A stretch of DNA of 64,000 nt from Alphaproteobacteria bacterium. Lineage in GTDB: Bacteria; Pseudomonadota; Alphaproteobacteria; DSM-16000; Inquilinaceae. Position 1 is the first letter of the stretch; the number at the start of each line of letters is the position of its first letter. Below are positions 63,845 to 64,000 of this stretch, in pieces. Below the pieces are notes generated by a model. It was not told the origin of the DNA and did no database searches. It saw only the letters and a list, made by a program, of their open reading frames with translations. Location: assembly GCA_028277405.1 (NCBI GenBank), contig JANQGH010000026.1, forward strand, positions 87,676-151,675, written 5' to 3'. The position numbers and the translations under genes are program-made.

Positions 63845-64000
63845 AGGGCTGTTCTGAACTCGCTTGGCGAGCGCGTGTTGAGCCCTGAGTGAGGATGGTT
63901 TTCGTTGTAGTCCTCGAACCATCCGGCGATCTGGTCAAGTGCGGAAGCTGCGTTGGGGATTGTGTTGACCCGGACGTAGTCGCGCTTGAGGGTTTTGACG
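63841..64000 (-). mobile_element. IS3-family transposase, 3' part (continues beyond the window)
   Basis: The minus strand encodes the last 52 codons of an OrfB-type transposase, ending at TAA (63841-63843). VKTLKRDYVRVN, then WFEDYNENHPHSGLNTRSPSEF are hallmarks of the IS3 family C-terminus; the rest, including the catalytic DDE glutamate, lies off the right edge. The element end is expected 20-40 bases past the stop, about 63800-63826, where a terminal-repeat-like CCTATTTGACCGGACAC is seen, inside the truncated glycosyltransferase. Confidence 0.85.

Noticed and set aside
58049..64000. Second copy of the tRNA-Glu 3' end as an attachment site
   Set aside because: No repeat of the final 20 bases of the tRNA was found to the right within the window; it may lie beyond the edge.

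Overview
The window looks like a chromosomal segment of a GC-rich alphaproteobacterium, probably Rhodospirillales-like. The assignment rests on gene order and gene content, not on a phylogeny. Typical alphaproteobacterial blocks are a riboflavin operon with nusB and thiL, a bamE / ubiquinol-cytochrome c chaperone / DUF177 / rpmF / plsX / fabH / ihfA / merR block, rplM-rpsI, a class I PHA synthase, and an aminotransferase-hom-glpX-recJ run. Two tRNA genes are present (Pro-GGG and Glu-TTC). I saw no rRNA, CRISPR array or replication origin.

Layout. 1-6.4 kb: ribD (5' end outside the window), ribE, ribB fused to a degenerate GTP cyclohydrolase II domain, ribH, nusB and thiL. An M20 peptidase and the tail of a lost permease sit between ribD and ribE. 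6.4-10 kb: an MFS transporter and a K+-independent H+-pyrophosphatase. 10-15.3 kb: the envelope, fatty-acid and nucleoid block, ending in tRNA-Pro. 15.3-33.2 kb: an accessory stretch of single metabolic genes, acetyltransferases, transporters and a HigBA toxin-antitoxin pair. It contains a compact three-gene minus-strand operon (esterase, ATP-grasp ligase, esterase with a glycogen-binding-like N-terminus), which is the best candidate here for an uncharacterised pathway. 33.2-41.9 kb: metY, a CoA-binding protein, enoyl-CoA hydratase, thioesterase, rplM-rpsI, an ankyrin protein, a secreted protein coupled to a gamma-carbonic anhydrase, gltS and an MFS exporter. 42-49 kb: an RND efflux pump with its adaptor, a tandem duplicated pair of glycosyltransferase-like genes, and an exported esterase. 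49-57.9 kb: phaC, a proline-rich OmpA-family lipoprotein, and the aminotransferase-hom-glpX-recJ operon.

From tRNA-Glu (57973-58048) onward the character changes. A surface-glycan island carries a GT2 glycosyltransferase, an IS5-type transposase relic, a Wzm/Wzt-like ABC exporter, a sulfotransferase and two more glycosyltransferases, and it ends in an IS3-family element at the right edge. Base composition drops sharply in the middle (about 61.35-63.1 kb). Reading across frames shows that the sulfotransferase and the following glycosyltransferase each have one frameshift, and that the last glycosyltransferase is cut by the IS3 element and lacks a convincing start. The island therefore looks acquired and now decaying, unless the frameshifts are assembly errors.

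Functionally, the core genes supply flavin and thiamine cofactors, phospholipid and fatty-acid initiation, ribosomal proteins, aspartate-family amino acids, gluconeogenesis, carbon storage and recombination. The accessory genes suggest envelope and glycan modification, drug export and detoxification. All functions are read from motifs and family resemblance; no database search was possible.
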